Source of the DNA: Methanoplanus sp. FWC-SCC4
Lineage (GTDB): Archaea > Halobacteriota > Methanomicrobia > Methanomicrobiales > Methanomicrobiaceae
Length of the DNA stretch: 64,000 bases
Direction: 5' to 3'
NCBI RefSeq assembly: GCF_032878975.1
Contig: NZ_CP043875.1
Coordinates: 620,001-684,000, forward strand
This document shows positions 25,327-34,246 of this stretch, piece by piece; the first letter of the stretch is position 1; each line of letters opens with the position of its first letter. Both the position numbers and the translations under genes were made by a program. A model generated the notes under the pieces. That model made no database searches. It was not told where the DNA came from and saw only the letters and a list, made by a program, of their open reading frames with translations.

Positions 25327-26505
25327 TTATGAGCCTGAATGTGCTGTTTCAAAATCATCATTCAGAACATATTCTTTGACTATCTTCCCTTCTTCAATTC
25401 TAACTTCGGGCCAGATCCTTGTTCCTGAATGAACAACCGTTCTGTTATTCAGAACTGTTCGCGGCCCGATTACCGTATCATTTTCAACATTGCAGAAAAC
25501 TCCAATTTTTGCATCATTGTCAATTATACTTCCGCTTATTGTTGTTGATGCTCCTATGTCAACGTGGTTGTATATTGAGGATGAAAATATTTTTGAATCA
25601 TGTTCTATAGAGCAGTGTTTTCCTATGCTTGTGTAAGGCCCTATCAGGACATTTTCACCGATAACTGTTCCGGAACCGATGGAGACCGGCCCTATGACCC
25701 TTGAATTTTCTCCGATAGTTATTGAATCCCCAAGCTGAACAGGACCTAATACCTGTGCATCTTTTACAGTTACGTTGCCGCTGATATTTGTGTAATGAAT
25801 ATCCTGAAGTTTCCAGTGTTCTGCCTGCCTCAGGGACTGGGGGCTTCCTACATCTGTCCAGTTTCCTCTTGCAAGCCAGCCTTTGAGAATTATGCCTTTT
25901 TCCATTAACATAGGAAAAAGATCTTTTGCAAAATCAAATTTATCTCCTTTTGGAATATATTCGAAAATCTCCGGATTACAGACATATATGCCGGTACTTG
26001 CAAGATTTGAAAATATTTCACCAGGGGATGGTTTTTCCCTGAATCTTTTGATGTGGTAATTTACATCAATTTCGGCAATGCCATATTCGCAGGGATCATC
26101 AATGCTGATGAGTCCGATTGAAACCATACTTTCGCCTTTTGTGTGTTCGCGGTAAAATGACAAAAGATCGATATCTGTTATATGGTCTCCGCCTACTACA
26201 AGGAAAGGTGATTCTTTTAAATATTGCTCAGCGTTTTTTACGCTCCCTGCTGTTCCAAGTTTCTCTTCTTCCCTGACATAAGTGATATTTACACCGAGAA
26301 GTGAGCCGTCACCAAGTGCATTCTGTATATCATCGCCCTTGTATCCTATTGTAATGATTATATCATTAAATCCCAGATTTGAGAGATGTGATACAAGATG
26401 CTGTATTGATGGAATATTTACTATCGGAATGCATGGTTTTGGACGCTCAAATGTAAGGGGGCGAAGACGCGTACCTTCCCCTCCGCACATGATACAGACC
26501 TTCAT
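25327..26505 (-). CDS. NDP-sugar pyrophosphorylase with left-handed beta-helix (GMPP/GlmU-like)
   Basis: A 392-aa nucleotidyltransferase. The N-terminal Rossmann-like domain has CGGEGTRLRPLTFERPKP (nucleotide loop), GTAGSVKNAEQYL, VVGGDHITDIDL and FREKPSPGE. From about residue 245 a hexapeptide-repeat beta-helix runs (NISGNVTVKDAQVLGPVQLG, SRVIGPVSIGSGTVIG, and so on). It makes a sugar nucleotide, most like mannose-1-phosphate guanylyltransferase of archaea, for surface glycans; the sugar cannot be fixed. No clear ribosome-binding site. Divergent from the Cys-rich gene. Confidence 0.88.
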   Translation of the reverse strand: MKVCIMCGGEGTRLRPLTFERPKPCIPIVNIPSIQHLVSHLSNLGFNDIIITIGYKGDDIQNALGDGSLLGVNITYVREEEKLGTAGSVKNAEQYLKESPFLVVGGDHITDIDLLSFYREHTKGESMVSIGLISIDDPCEYGIAEIDVNYHIKRFREKPSPGEIFSNLASTGIYVCNPEIFEYIPKGDKFDFAKDLFPMLMEKGIILKGWLARGNWTDVGSPQSLRQAEHWKLQDIHYTNISGNVTVKDAQVLGPVQLGDSITIGENSRVIGPVSIGSGTVIGENVLIGPYTSIGKHCSIEHDSKIFSSSIYNHVDIGASTTISGSIIDNDAKIGVFCNVENDTVIGPRTVLNNRTVVHSGTRIWPEVRIEEGKIVKEYVLNDDFETAHSGS

Positions 26506-26663
26506 TATATTGAAATGTAGTAATTATTCTCTTATAAGGCAGTCGATTAAAGGGTATTGTCTTTGAAAATAAAATGTGAAGCAGTTTTGAAATGAATGTT
26601 TTGATGAAATTGATAAATGTTCCATATGGCAAATTTAATTCGTTCTCTCTCTGAGAGATATAT

Positions 26664-27152
26664 ATGGCTGAGTTTTTGTGTACTCTTTGTGGAAGATGCT
26701 GCATGGGTATGGGCAGATATGTAAAGATTACAGGTCAGATGGGTTCCGGGAAATATGCTGCACGCCATGAGATATCAAAAGAAACCTTTTATGCAACGGT
26801 AGACCGGAAGCACAGGAATTCATTTGATCCTTTTGATCGCTCTACTCCTGTTGAGTGGTGTCCGTTTTTAATTGATGCTGATGAAGAGGGTAACTACTAC
26901 TGTGCAGTACATGATTCTATCCCTGGATTTTGTCGGAATTTTAAATGTTGTTCGTACAGAATATTTGATCGGGACAAAAATTCTGTTGGTCGTGTTAAAG
27001 GCAGTTTTAATTTGATCTCCGATGATAATGACCTGAAATCCATATGGGAGAGTGAGATAAAATCATTGTCCTGTAATGACGAAGAAGAGCAAAAGGAGCA
27101 GATGATTTCCGTTCTGTCAAAGAAGGGATACTTTGTAGAGGAATATGACTGA
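26664..27152 (+). CDS. YkgJ-type zinc/iron-chelating cluster protein
   Basis: A 162-aa protein with the CxxCxxxC-type pattern of YkgJ/UPF0153: FLCTLCGRCCMGMG at the start, then VEWCPFLI, YYCAVHDSIPGFCRNFKCC. These eight or so Cys form a predicted Zn or Fe-S site; function is unknown. GAGAGATAT precedes the ATG. Its stop overlaps the next start by 8 nt, so the two small Cys proteins form a unit. Confidence 0.8.
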   Translation: MAEFLCTLCGRCCMGMGRYVKITGQMGSGKYAARHEISKETFYATVDRKHRNSFDPFDRSTPVEWCPFLIDADEEGNYYCAVHDSIPGFCRNFKCCSYRIFDRDKNSVGRVKGSFNLISDDNDLKSIWESEIKSLSCNDEEEQKEQMISVLSKKGYFVEEYD

Positions 27153-27411
27153 CAGAGAATATCGAAGGCTAAAGGTCGAGAAAGGAAAAGTGCAGTGTCT
27201 AAGTTCAAAAAAAGAGGACATTTATAAATGCCGTTTTTGTGTTCACTCCGTTTCCTTTCTTGTGGGGGCTAGATGGATAAAGTCTCCTGCAAGAGCATTT
27301 TGTACTATGTGCCGTACTACAGAGGAAGTTGATCTCTTAAAAGTTGAATCAGTTGAATGTGATGACCTGAGGGGCGAGGGATTCAGAAGCATGATGAATG
27401 TAATCAGCTGA
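27145..27411 (+). CDS. Small Cys-rich protein, unknown
   Basis: I do not recognise this 88-aa protein. It is basic in its first third and carries five or six Cys: QCLSS, KCRFCVHSV, FCTMCRTTEEVD and ECDDL; the CxxC pairs suggest a zinc ribbon. It starts inside the end of the YkgJ-like gene, with AGAGGAAT as ribosome-binding site in that gene, which argues it is real. Nothing else about its role can be read. Confidence 0.62.
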   Translation: MTDREYRRLKVEKGKVQCLSSKKEDIYKCRFCVHSVSFLVGARWIKSPARAFCTMCRTTEEVDLLKVESVECDDLRGEGFRSMMNVIS

Positions 27412-27477
27412 GGATTAACAGGATATTATTAAAAAGTTGAATGAAACTAATGTTTCAGGCACTAAAACTTTTCATAT

Positions 27478-28929
27478 TCATGAAAAATGATTTAGAATAT
27501 AATCCATATTTACATTATTTTCAAAATGCAGCGATAGTGATTCGTAAGCATTTTCATAATCAGTATCTTCATCCCTGATTCCTGCAAAGTCAATATTTTT
27601 TTGTGAGTACAGGTATTTCAAAAGCGACTCTGATACGTTTTTATTCCTGAAAAGTCCGTGCATATACGTTCCTATTACAAGGCCATCATCTGAGACCGAG
27701 CCCTCGCCTGAAAAAGCCTCTTTTTCTCCGTCATGAATTGTCCTTCCCATATGAATCTCATAACCGCTTACATTGGAAATGCCTGACAATATTGGTCCGA
27801 TCGGATTTGCAGTTCTTTTTATCTGTACTGTTGTCTTTGCGTAACTGTCAAAAATTGTTGTAATATTCAGCAGACCAAGACCCTTGTATTCCATTAATTT
27901 ATCTGATTCTATACCTTCATCCCTAATATTTTCACCGAGAATCTGATATCCGCCGCATATTCCGATAATTACAGTTTTATTCAGGCGTGCGAGTTTTATT
28001 TTTCTATCAAATCCATATTCTCTCAGGTAAATGAGATCCTCAACAGTATTTTTTGTGCCCGGAATTATTATGCAGTCATATGTTGTCAGGTCTTTTTCCG
28101 GTGAGATGTAATCTACTGATGCATAGTTTTCCAGCATCTCAAAGTCACTGAAGTTTGAAATTCTTGGAAGGCGAATCACTGCAATTTTTACCGGAGAATT
28201 AATTGCCTTTTTGTCCTGTAATGAAAGTGAGTCTTCGCTTGGAAGTGGGAGGTTTACATAAGGTATCAGGCCTATGACCGGAAGATTTGTTTTTTCTTCA
28301 ATAATTTTTATCCCTTCATCAAATAATGTGGGATCTCCCCTGAATTTATTTATTATAAATCCGATTACATTTTTTCTGACATCATCAGGCAAGAGATTGT
28401 ATGTTCCAATGATTTGTGCAAAGATTCCACCTCTTTCAATGTCTCCTACAATTATTATTGGCAGATTTAGTTTTTTAGCAAGCAGAATGTTTGCAATATC
28501 CCTTTTATATAGGTTGACTTCAGCGGCTCCTCCTGCTCCTTCTACAACAACATTGCCATATTCGGATTTTAGTTTCTGATATGATTCATGAGCAATTTCC
28601 AGAAGATAGTCTGTCTCTTTGTAATACTCACCAATATAAACATCTCTGTACGGTTTGCCAAGAAGTATTATCTGTGATGTTCTGTCACCTTTTGGCTTTA
28701 ATAATACAGGATTCATTTCCGCAACTGGCATTTTCATCGCAGCAAAAGCCTGCGTAGCCTGTGCTATTCCTATCTCTGAACCATCATTTGTTACATATGA
28801 GTTCAGACTCATATTCTGTGATTTGAATGGTGCTATGTCCATTCCCTTTTTTGCGATGGAACGACAAATTGCAGCTACAATAGTACTTTTTCCAACATTA
28901 GAGGCAGTGCCCAGGATCATCAAAGACAT
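27478..28929 (-). CDS. cobQ: Cobyric acid synthase CobQ/CbiP
   Basis: A 483-aa glutamine amidotransferase that amidates four carboxylates of adenosylcobyrinic acid diamide in corrinoid synthesis. N-terminal P-loop domain: GTASNVGKSTIVAAICR and FKSQNMSLNSYVT; EGAGGAAEVNL lies mid-way. C-terminal class I GATase: Cys in IIGICGGYQILGE and His in IGTYMHGLFRN, so the triad is intact. Corrinoids are needed by methanogens for methyl transfer. No strong ribosome-binding site; an 8-bp palindrome sits 21-44 nt upstream. Confidence 0.96.
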   Translation of the reverse strand: MSLMILGTASNVGKSTIVAAICRSIAKKGMDIAPFKSQNMSLNSYVTNDGSEIGIAQATQAFAAMKMPVAEMNPVLLKPKGDRTSQIILLGKPYRDVYIGEYYKETDYLLEIAHESYQKLKSEYGNVVVEGAGGAAEVNLYKRDIANILLAKKLNLPIIIVGDIERGGIFAQIIGTYNLLPDDVRKNVIGFIINKFRGDPTLFDEGIKIIEEKTNLPVIGLIPYVNLPLPSEDSLSLQDKKAINSPVKIAVIRLPRISNFSDFEMLENYASVDYISPEKDLTTYDCIIIPGTKNTVEDLIYLREYGFDRKIKLARLNKTVIIGICGGYQILGENIRDEGIESDKLMEYKGLGLLNITTIFDSYAKTTVQIKRTANPIGPILSGISNVSGYEIHMGRTIHDGEKEAFSGEGSVSDDGLVIGTYMHGLFRNKNVSESLLKYLYSQKNIDFAGIRDEDTDYENAYESLSLHFENNVNMDYILNHFS

Positions 28930-28949
28930 AATTGATATAAATTAATTAT

Positions 28950-28973
28950 AACTGAATATACATAAATTCAGTT
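28950..28973. promoter_or_regulatory. Palindrome over the probable cobQ promoter
   Basis: AACTGAAT (28950-28957) and ATTCAGTT (28966-28973) are a perfect 8-bp inverted repeat with an 8-nt A/T spacer that contains the TATA-like TTATGTAT read toward cobQ. The layout fits an operator over the promoter; no riboswitch fold is seen here. Confidence 0.4.
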
Positions 28974-29084
28974 TTTGCGGTGCATCTTTTGATAATTGTT
29001 TTTTTATAGACCTGTTTTGCGCGTCATTGATTTTCTGCCCTGGTCCTTTTTCCTTTGAACTGTTTTACTATTACTGGTAACCGG

Positions 29085-29099
29085 TCACATTCTATGTGA
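29085..29099. repeat. Palindrome upstream of aIF1
   Basis: TCACATTCTATGTGA: two 6-bp arms around a 3-nt spacer, about 22 nt upstream of the TATA-like run of the aIF1 gene. Possible activator or repressor site. Confidence 0.4.
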
Positions 29100-29152
29100 A
29101 TGCTCTTTTCTATGCTAACAAATATATAACCAGACTTTAAAGGTACATGGTA

Positions 29153-29458
29153 ATGACTGGTGGTATTTGTCCAAAATGCGGACTGCCAAAAGAACTGTGT
29201 ATTTGTGAAGAAGTAGCAAAGGAACAGCAACAGATTAGTGTCAAGATAAACAGACGACGTTACGGCAAAGAAGTGACTGTAATAGATGGCCTTGATCCCT
29301 ACGATATAGATCTTGAAGAACTTCAAAAGTTCCTGAAAGGGAAACTTGCATGTGGGGGAACTATTAAGGGTAATTCTATTGAGTTACAGGGAAATCATCG
29401 TGAAAGAGTGAAAAAACTCTTGATGGACAAGGGTTATAAACTTGACAACATAAGTTAA
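29153..29458 (+). CDS. Translation initiation factor aIF1 (SUI1)
   Basis: A 101-aa SUI1-family factor that guards start-codon selection on the 30S subunit. N-terminal zinc-binding [15 protein letters not shown], then the SUI1 core with [18 protein letters not shown]-type strand, LGCGGT-like [16 protein letters not shown] and a KKLLMDKGY helix. Start chosen at ATG 29153 with AGGT 8 nt upstream; ATG 29147 is possible. The TATA-like AAATATATAA at 29121-29130 would put the transcript start near the ATG, so the mRNA may be nearly leaderless. Confidence 0.95.
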   Translation: MTGGICPKCGLPKELCICEEVAKEQQQISVKINRRRYGKEVTVIDGLDPYDIDLEELQKFLKGKLACGGTIKGNSIELQGNHRERVKKLLMDKGYKLDNIS

Positions 29459-29518
29459 TCCTTTCCAAAATCATTTTTTTCAAAATATTTCTAATAATCG
29501 TCTTTATCATATTTATCA

Positions 29519-29545
29519 CGGTTAATGATGACTTTTTGTTAACCG
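29519..29545. terminator. Inverted repeat between convergent aIF1 and secretion genes
   Basis: CGGTTAA (29519-29525) and TTAACCG (29539-29545) with a 13-nt loop containing a T-run, in the 129-nt gap between two convergent 3' ends, followed by further A/T runs (AAAAAATTGATTTTTT). It may serve as a bidirectional terminator. Confidence 0.35.
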
Positions 29546-29587
29546 ATTGTATTAAAAAATTGATTTTTTGTAATTTAAAAGAATTTT

Positions 29588-30604
29588 TCAGATAAAAAAT
29601 CTGAAAGAGACCCAGGCGATTGTAAGCATTATGAGTGAGTATTTTAGTCCTCCAATTGCTCTGCCTTCTCCCATCTGACCTGCCACAAGACCAGAGAAAA
29701 ATCCCTGTATCATTGCGGCGTGGGAAAATATCCTTCTGTAAAGGTCCATATCTATGGCACTTCCAAAAGCACCGCTTGCTGCTGCATCACTTCCTGAAGC
29801 TGCAACTGCCGCTCCTGCATCTGCCATTGTGGCAAGGAATGTTCCTGTCATAATTGCGATGACAAAAAGGAATACCAGGAATGATACCAAAACAATGACC
29901 ACGTAGATCATCATATTATTTCTCCGTTCATCTGCAAGGTTTACAAATTCATAGGAATCATTTGCAGCGGCACGAAGAACCTCACTTACATCTCCTCCGG
30001 CCATGCTGGCCTTTGCAATAAGATCAACGCTTCTTCTTGCAAGAGGTGTTCCAAGACTCTCTCCGAAACGGTAAATTGCATTTACAAAGGGAATGTTCCA
30101 GGACATCTCATTGTTTAGTTTTATTATATGCGGTGTGAGTCTTCCGTAGTCTCCGTTTGAAACTGTGTTGATAGCATTTGGGAGAGTCATTCCACTTTGA
30201 TTCATACCTGCCACATCCCTGAAAAAGTTTGGAAGGGCGACTTCTATATTTCTGACACGCATGGCTTCTTTCGTATCCAGTATTGCAAGCGGAGTCAGTG
30301 AAATCAGAATTGTAAAGAAGAACAGATCGTCAATGAATGTCGATGTAAGAAGTGACATCAGACCATACTGGCTTACTGTTGCAACTATTCCTGCTAAGAA
30401 TATGAATAAAGCAACTGGAACCGACAGGAGCAGAATATTTATTGGTTCTTCAGTAAGAACTTCAACTGGATGAGTCAGGATTCTGTTAAATCCTTCATTT
30501 GCTTTTTTCCTGGATTCTATTTTATCAAGAATTTCCTGTTGATGATTTTCCTCTTCATTTATTTCTTCTAAGGGAATGATCTCTTTTTTTCCAAATAATT
30601 TCAT
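29588..30604 (-). CDS. TadC/FlaJ-like platform protein (type II secretion F family)
   Basis: A 338-aa membrane protein of the GspF/FlaJ type. A charged N-terminal 60 residues, two helices (about 57-115), a cytoplasmic helical domain with PNFFRDVAGMNQSGMTLPNAI and GDVSEVLRAAANDSYEF, then two or three C-terminal helices with an Ala/Gly-rich loop (ATMADAGAAVAASGSDAA) that would face outside. The conserved GMTL and GDVSEVL blocks mark T2SF domains. It lies 4 nt after a second F-like gene with GGAGG as ribosome-binding site. It would form the membrane base for a pilus-like filament. Confidence 0.87.
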   Translation of the reverse strand: MKLFGKKEIIPLEEINEEENHQQEILDKIESRKKANEGFNRILTHPVEVLTEEPINILLLSVPVALFIFLAGIVATVSQYGLMSLLTSTFIDDLFFFTILISLTPLAILDTKEAMRVRNIEVALPNFFRDVAGMNQSGMTLPNAINTVSNGDYGRLTPHIIKLNNEMSWNIPFVNAIYRFGESLGTPLARRSVDLIAKASMAGGDVSEVLRAAANDSYEFVNLADERRNNMMIYVVIVLVSFLVFLFVIAIMTGTFLATMADAGAAVAASGSDAAASGAFGSAIDMDLYRRIFSHAAMIQGFFSGLVAGQMGEGRAIGGLKYSLIMLTIAWVSFRFFI

Positions 30605-30608
30605 GTCC

Positions 30609-31532
30609 TCAGACCTCCGGGGTCATTGAATCAATGAGTATTACAAACATTATACTTCCAAGAGGAACTATGCCATATATTACGGCATACAAAAAAATCG
30701 GATTTGAAGAGCCGCTTATTGAAGACATTATCGACTGAAGGATTATGAGGAAAAGTGTTCCTGCAACAAGTGCTGTTACATAAGATTCTGAGATAAGTCC
30801 AAGCGTCTCTAAAAATGTCTTTTGCTGAAGTCTGTTTTCTCTTGCATATTGTTCGGATTTATTTCTGAAATATTCGGTAAGGTTGCTTCCACTGGAAATG
30901 CTTGCAACTGCGCCCTGCAAAAAATCACGCATTCTGTCACTTGGAGTATACTGACCGGCAATTCTGAGAGCATCGAGGAGATCTTTTCCAAATATTTCCA
31001 CTTCTCTCGTGATATAGCGTGCCTCTACAGCACTTTCTCCGTAGATTTCGCTTTCTCCCAAAAGTTTGAAGACCTCGGCAGGTGTAATTCCTGCAGTTGA
31101 CATTGCTGTTATGTAATTTATTGCATAAGGCAGTGTAACGTCAATATTTCTTTTTCTTTCTCCTGCAAGAATACTTGGATAGATTAAAAATCCTGCATAT
31201 GTGATACCCCCGAAAATAATTAGAGAAAGTAAAACAACTGCAATTGTTCCAATAATCAGGCTGTGTTTGCTCAGTTCAAAGACGATGTCGGGAAGATTGC
31301 CCCTGTATACAACCATTTCCGGAAGTTTCAGAATATATGTAAAAAGCCCGATAATTATTGCCATCATTATTCCGACAAGGAATGAGCTTACATAAGCTGT
31401 TGCAATATAGGCTTCAAAGGGAGTTTTCATCCTGGCCCTGAGCATATCATTTCTCAGGCTGTGATAATTGTCCCTTTTATTCTTCGCTCTTTTGCCCAGA
31501 ATATTGAAACAGAATCTTTCATAACTATTCAT
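30609..31532 (-). CDS. TadB/FlaJ-like platform protein (type II secretion F family)
   Basis: A 307-aa membrane protein with the T2SF plan: N-terminal charged region, helices at about 38-65 and 95-125, a cytoplasmic domain (LPYAINYITAMSTAGITPAEVFKLL and LLDALRIAGQYTPSDRMRDFLQGAVA in parts, then GSNLTEYFRNKSEQYA) and two C-terminal helices. Together with the next gene it gives the paired half-size platform proteins of Tad-like systems. The start overlaps the ATPase stop by 8 nt. Confidence 0.87.
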   Translation of the reverse strand: MNSYERFCFNILGKRAKNKRDNYHSLRNDMLRARMKTPFEAYIATAYVSSFLVGIMMAIIIGLFTYILKLPEMVVYRGNLPDIVFELSKHSLIIGTIAVVLLSLIIFGGITYAGFLIYPSILAGERKRNIDVTLPYAINYITAMSTAGITPAEVFKLLGESEIYGESAVEARYITREVEIFGKDLLDALRIAGQYTPSDRMRDFLQGAVASISSGSNLTEYFRNKSEQYARENRLQQKTFLETLGLISESYVTALVAGTLFLIILQSIMSSISGSSNPIFLYAVIYGIVPLGSIMFVILIDSMTPEV

Positions 31533-34233
31533 AGATATCAGCCCTTACCATATTCATCACTGCCTCAGGATCACGATAATATGACATCAGGACTTTTCCG
31601 ACATCTTTGTAGTTTCTGAGTTTTTTAAGTCTCATCCATTCCAGAATCTCCTGACGTCTCTTTAATTCTTCAATCATGCGCTTTTCATCCCATCCTTTTT
31701 CTTCCATGATCTCTTCAAGAATGTATGATTTACCTGAATAGCGGATTTCATCTGTTGCAGCGTGCCACTTGAAAACTTCGTTTGTTATTAACTCATTAGT
31801 CCTTGGGTCAATATCGAGGATTTCAATTAACTGCTTGTTTCTCCTGATTCTCTGCCCACCTATTCTTGCCTGTACCTGAACGCTTACAAGGTCAAGGGAA
31901 TTGAGCATATTTCTTGGAACATTAAGGGGTGGATTTTCAAGACGATGAACTGCACTTGCGACCGAATCTGCGTGCATTGTAGCATATGTTACATGACCTG
32001 TACTCATTGCCTGGAATAATGTAAGGGCCTCATGGCCTCTGACTTCTCCTACAAGAATATATTCAGGTCTTTGTCGAAGTGCGGCACGCAAAAGCTCGTA
32101 CATATCAATTGAACCCTTGCCGTCTGCATCGAATGATTCCCTTGTAACACTTGGAATCCAGTTTTGATGCGGGAGTTTGAGCTCTCTTGTATCTTCAAGG
32201 GTGACAATTTTTGCCAACGGAGGTATGAAGAGCGATATGGCATTTAATGAAGTTGTTTTTCCAGATGCCGTTCCACCTGCAAAAATGCATGATTTGCTGC
32301 TCTCTACTGCGAGCCAGATATATGCTATTGATAATGGTGAAAATGTTCCCCATTCAATAAGGTCTGTCGGAGTAATCGGTTCATCTTTGAACTTTCTTAT
32401 TGTAAAGGTAGATCCGTGTGCCGTGACTTCAGTTCCGAGAGTCATCTGTATACGTGAACCGTCCACCATTGTGGCATCAAGCATCGGCTCTGCTATTGAG
32501 ATATATTTTCCTGATCTCTGGGCGAGTTTTGTAACAAATGAGTCCAGTTCCTCACTTTTTTTGTAGATTAGATTTGTGCCCATCGACTCATAGTTTGAAT
32601 GATAAACAAATATTGGTGTATTTAATCCGTCACATGAAATATCTTCAATAAATTTGTCATGCATTATTGGATCAATAAGTCCGTCTCCAAGGAATTTTTT
32701 GTGAATGTGATATAAAATCTTCTCTCTTTCGGCAGGATCAAATTTTATTCCGTAATCATCAATAATTTCAAGGACAGACTCTTTTAATATATCCTCGGCG
32801 TCTTTTTTAGATATTGCTTTGGTATTTACATCAAGTGTCTCAAAGAGTCGCTGTTCAATTTCACTAAGGAAATCATTTTCTGCATCTGTTAAAACCGGTT
32901 CAATTGACTTGTACAAATATTCATTTGTGTTTTTGTCATAGAGAATTCTTATATATGCGTATGGCTCGTTTACCGGATATAATTCAACTTCATCAACCCC
33001 TTCAGGTTCACTTAATGTCAGATCAACAAGTGGACCATGGATTTTTAAATCATATTCCTCGTATTTCCATTTTTTTGGTTTGAAAAGATCTGAAAATGTC
33101 TGCTTTGAAAATTTTCCCCTTAAAGTTTTTTCCTCTTCAATAGTCTTTATTTCATCAAATGTTGTAGAAGGGAACTTTTCTGAGTATATCAGGTCTATTT
33201 TAGAGAGTGTTTCTTCATGATCTTCATGGAAAGGTTTCTTGTCCTTTGTTTTTAGTCTGAATTCCTCGATTTCAAATGTTGCGCCTTCGGGAAGAATGAG
33301 GTCTGAATAATCACTGACTATGTTTTCTACTGATACAACACCGGCATCTTTCTCGGTTATTTCTGAAGTTTGAGATGCTGCTTTTGACCACTGAGTCTTT
33401 TTAGGAGTATATTTTTCCCTGATTATTAACTCCTCAATGACATTTGTTTCTGCTGTGTCATCTTTTTCTAAAGGATCTTCACTCTGGAAATCATTTTCAT
33501 CTTTATCATACTCTTCTTCAGGATATTTTTCCTGACGGATCTTACTTATTTGATCTTCTTCTAAAACTGAATAATCCGGCTGTCCTTCTTTTACTTCCGG
33601 TTCTCCAGAATCTTCAAAATCGATATTATGAGCATTTTCAGATTCTTCAAAGGTTTCAGATACCGGTTTTGATTCCGGAACCGTGGACAGGGGTTCGGCT
33701 ACTACTTCATTAATTTCTTCAGGAATATTTTTAGAAAAGTCTTTGATTTCTTCAGAAGCAACGTTTTCTGCTTCTTTTGGTTCTTCTGTTATTTCTATCC
33801 CTGATTTTTCAGCTTTTTCAATTTTATCAAGTATTTGCTTAAGTTCAAAAGAAGGTTTTTTTTCATCCTTTTCAATTATTTCAGGGTTATTTGTAATATC
33901 TATATTATTTTGCACTTTGGAAGGTTCCTGCTCTTCATTTTTTTCAGCAGGGGGTGTTTTATTATCTAAAACTTCTGCTGAACCATTCAGATTTTGTCTT
34001 TCTGATATGTACTGTGGTCCTGTTTTTTGAGATTGAATTTTTTTGATAAGCTCGCTGAGATCGGTTGAATTATTTTCAGACTGATCTTTTTTTGGAGCAA
34101 TTATATCTGCAAAATCAGTTGAAGTCAGATCTTTGGATATTATACTTCCATTGTCTGATCCTTCTCCTTCCTTTCTTTTGATTTTTTTAAAGATGCTGGA
34201 AATGCCATTTTTATCATTTATTTTATCCTTCAC
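31525..34233 (-). CDS. GspE/VirB11-type secretion ATPase with long acidic N-terminus
   Basis: A 902-aa protein. Residues about 1-330 are low-complexity, highly acidic and probably disordered. The rest is an archaeal type II/IV secretion ATPase: the N-terminal part (about 380-540), then Walker A FAGGTASGKTTSLN (about 650), ASP-box-like TLEDTRELKLPHQ, Walker B YILVGEVRGHEAL and the His-box segment MSTGHVTYATMHADS. It powers filament assembly. The GTG start at 34233 follows GAGGTG. The usual homologue is about 550-600 aa, so the acidic tail is a large addition. Confidence 0.92.
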   Translation of the reverse strand: MKDKINDKNGISSIFKKIKRKEGEGSDNGSIISKDLTSTDFADIIAPKKDQSENNSTDLSELIKKIQSQKTGPQYISERQNLNGSAEVLDNKTPPAEKNEEQEPSKVQNNIDITNNPEIIEKDEKKPSFELKQILDKIEKAEKSGIEITEEPKEAENVASEEIKDFSKNIPEEINEVVAEPLSTVPESKPVSETFEESENAHNIDFEDSGEPEVKEGQPDYSVLEEDQISKIRQEKYPEEEYDKDENDFQSEDPLEKDDTAETNVIEELIIREKYTPKKTQWSKAASQTSEITEKDAGVVSVENIVSDYSDLILPEGATFEIEEFRLKTKDKKPFHEDHEETLSKIDLIYSEKFPSTTFDEIKTIEEEKTLRGKFSKQTFSDLFKPKKWKYEEYDLKIHGPLVDLTLSEPEGVDEVELYPVNEPYAYIRILYDKNTNEYLYKSIEPVLTDAENDFLSEIEQRLFETLDVNTKAISKKDAEDILKESVLEIIDDYGIKFDPAEREKILYHIHKKFLGDGLIDPIMHDKFIEDISCDGLNTPIFVYHSNYESMGTNLIYKKSEELDSFVTKLAQRSGKYISIAEPMLDATMVDGSRIQMTLGTEVTAHGSTFTIRKFKDEPITPTDLIEWGTFSPLSIAYIWLAVESSKSCIFAGGTASGKTTSLNAISLFIPPLAKIVTLEDTRELKLPHQNWIPSVTRESFDADGKGSIDMYELLRAALRQRPEYILVGEVRGHEALTLFQAMSTGHVTYATMHADSVASAVHRLENPPLNVPRNMLNSLDLVSVQVQARIGGQRIRRNKQLIEILDIDPRTNELITNEVFKWHAATDEIRYSGKSYILEEIMEEKGWDEKRMIEELKRRQEILEWMRLKKLRNYKDVGKVLMSYYRDPEAVMNMVRADIYE

Positions 34234-34246
34234 CTAAATCAACACC

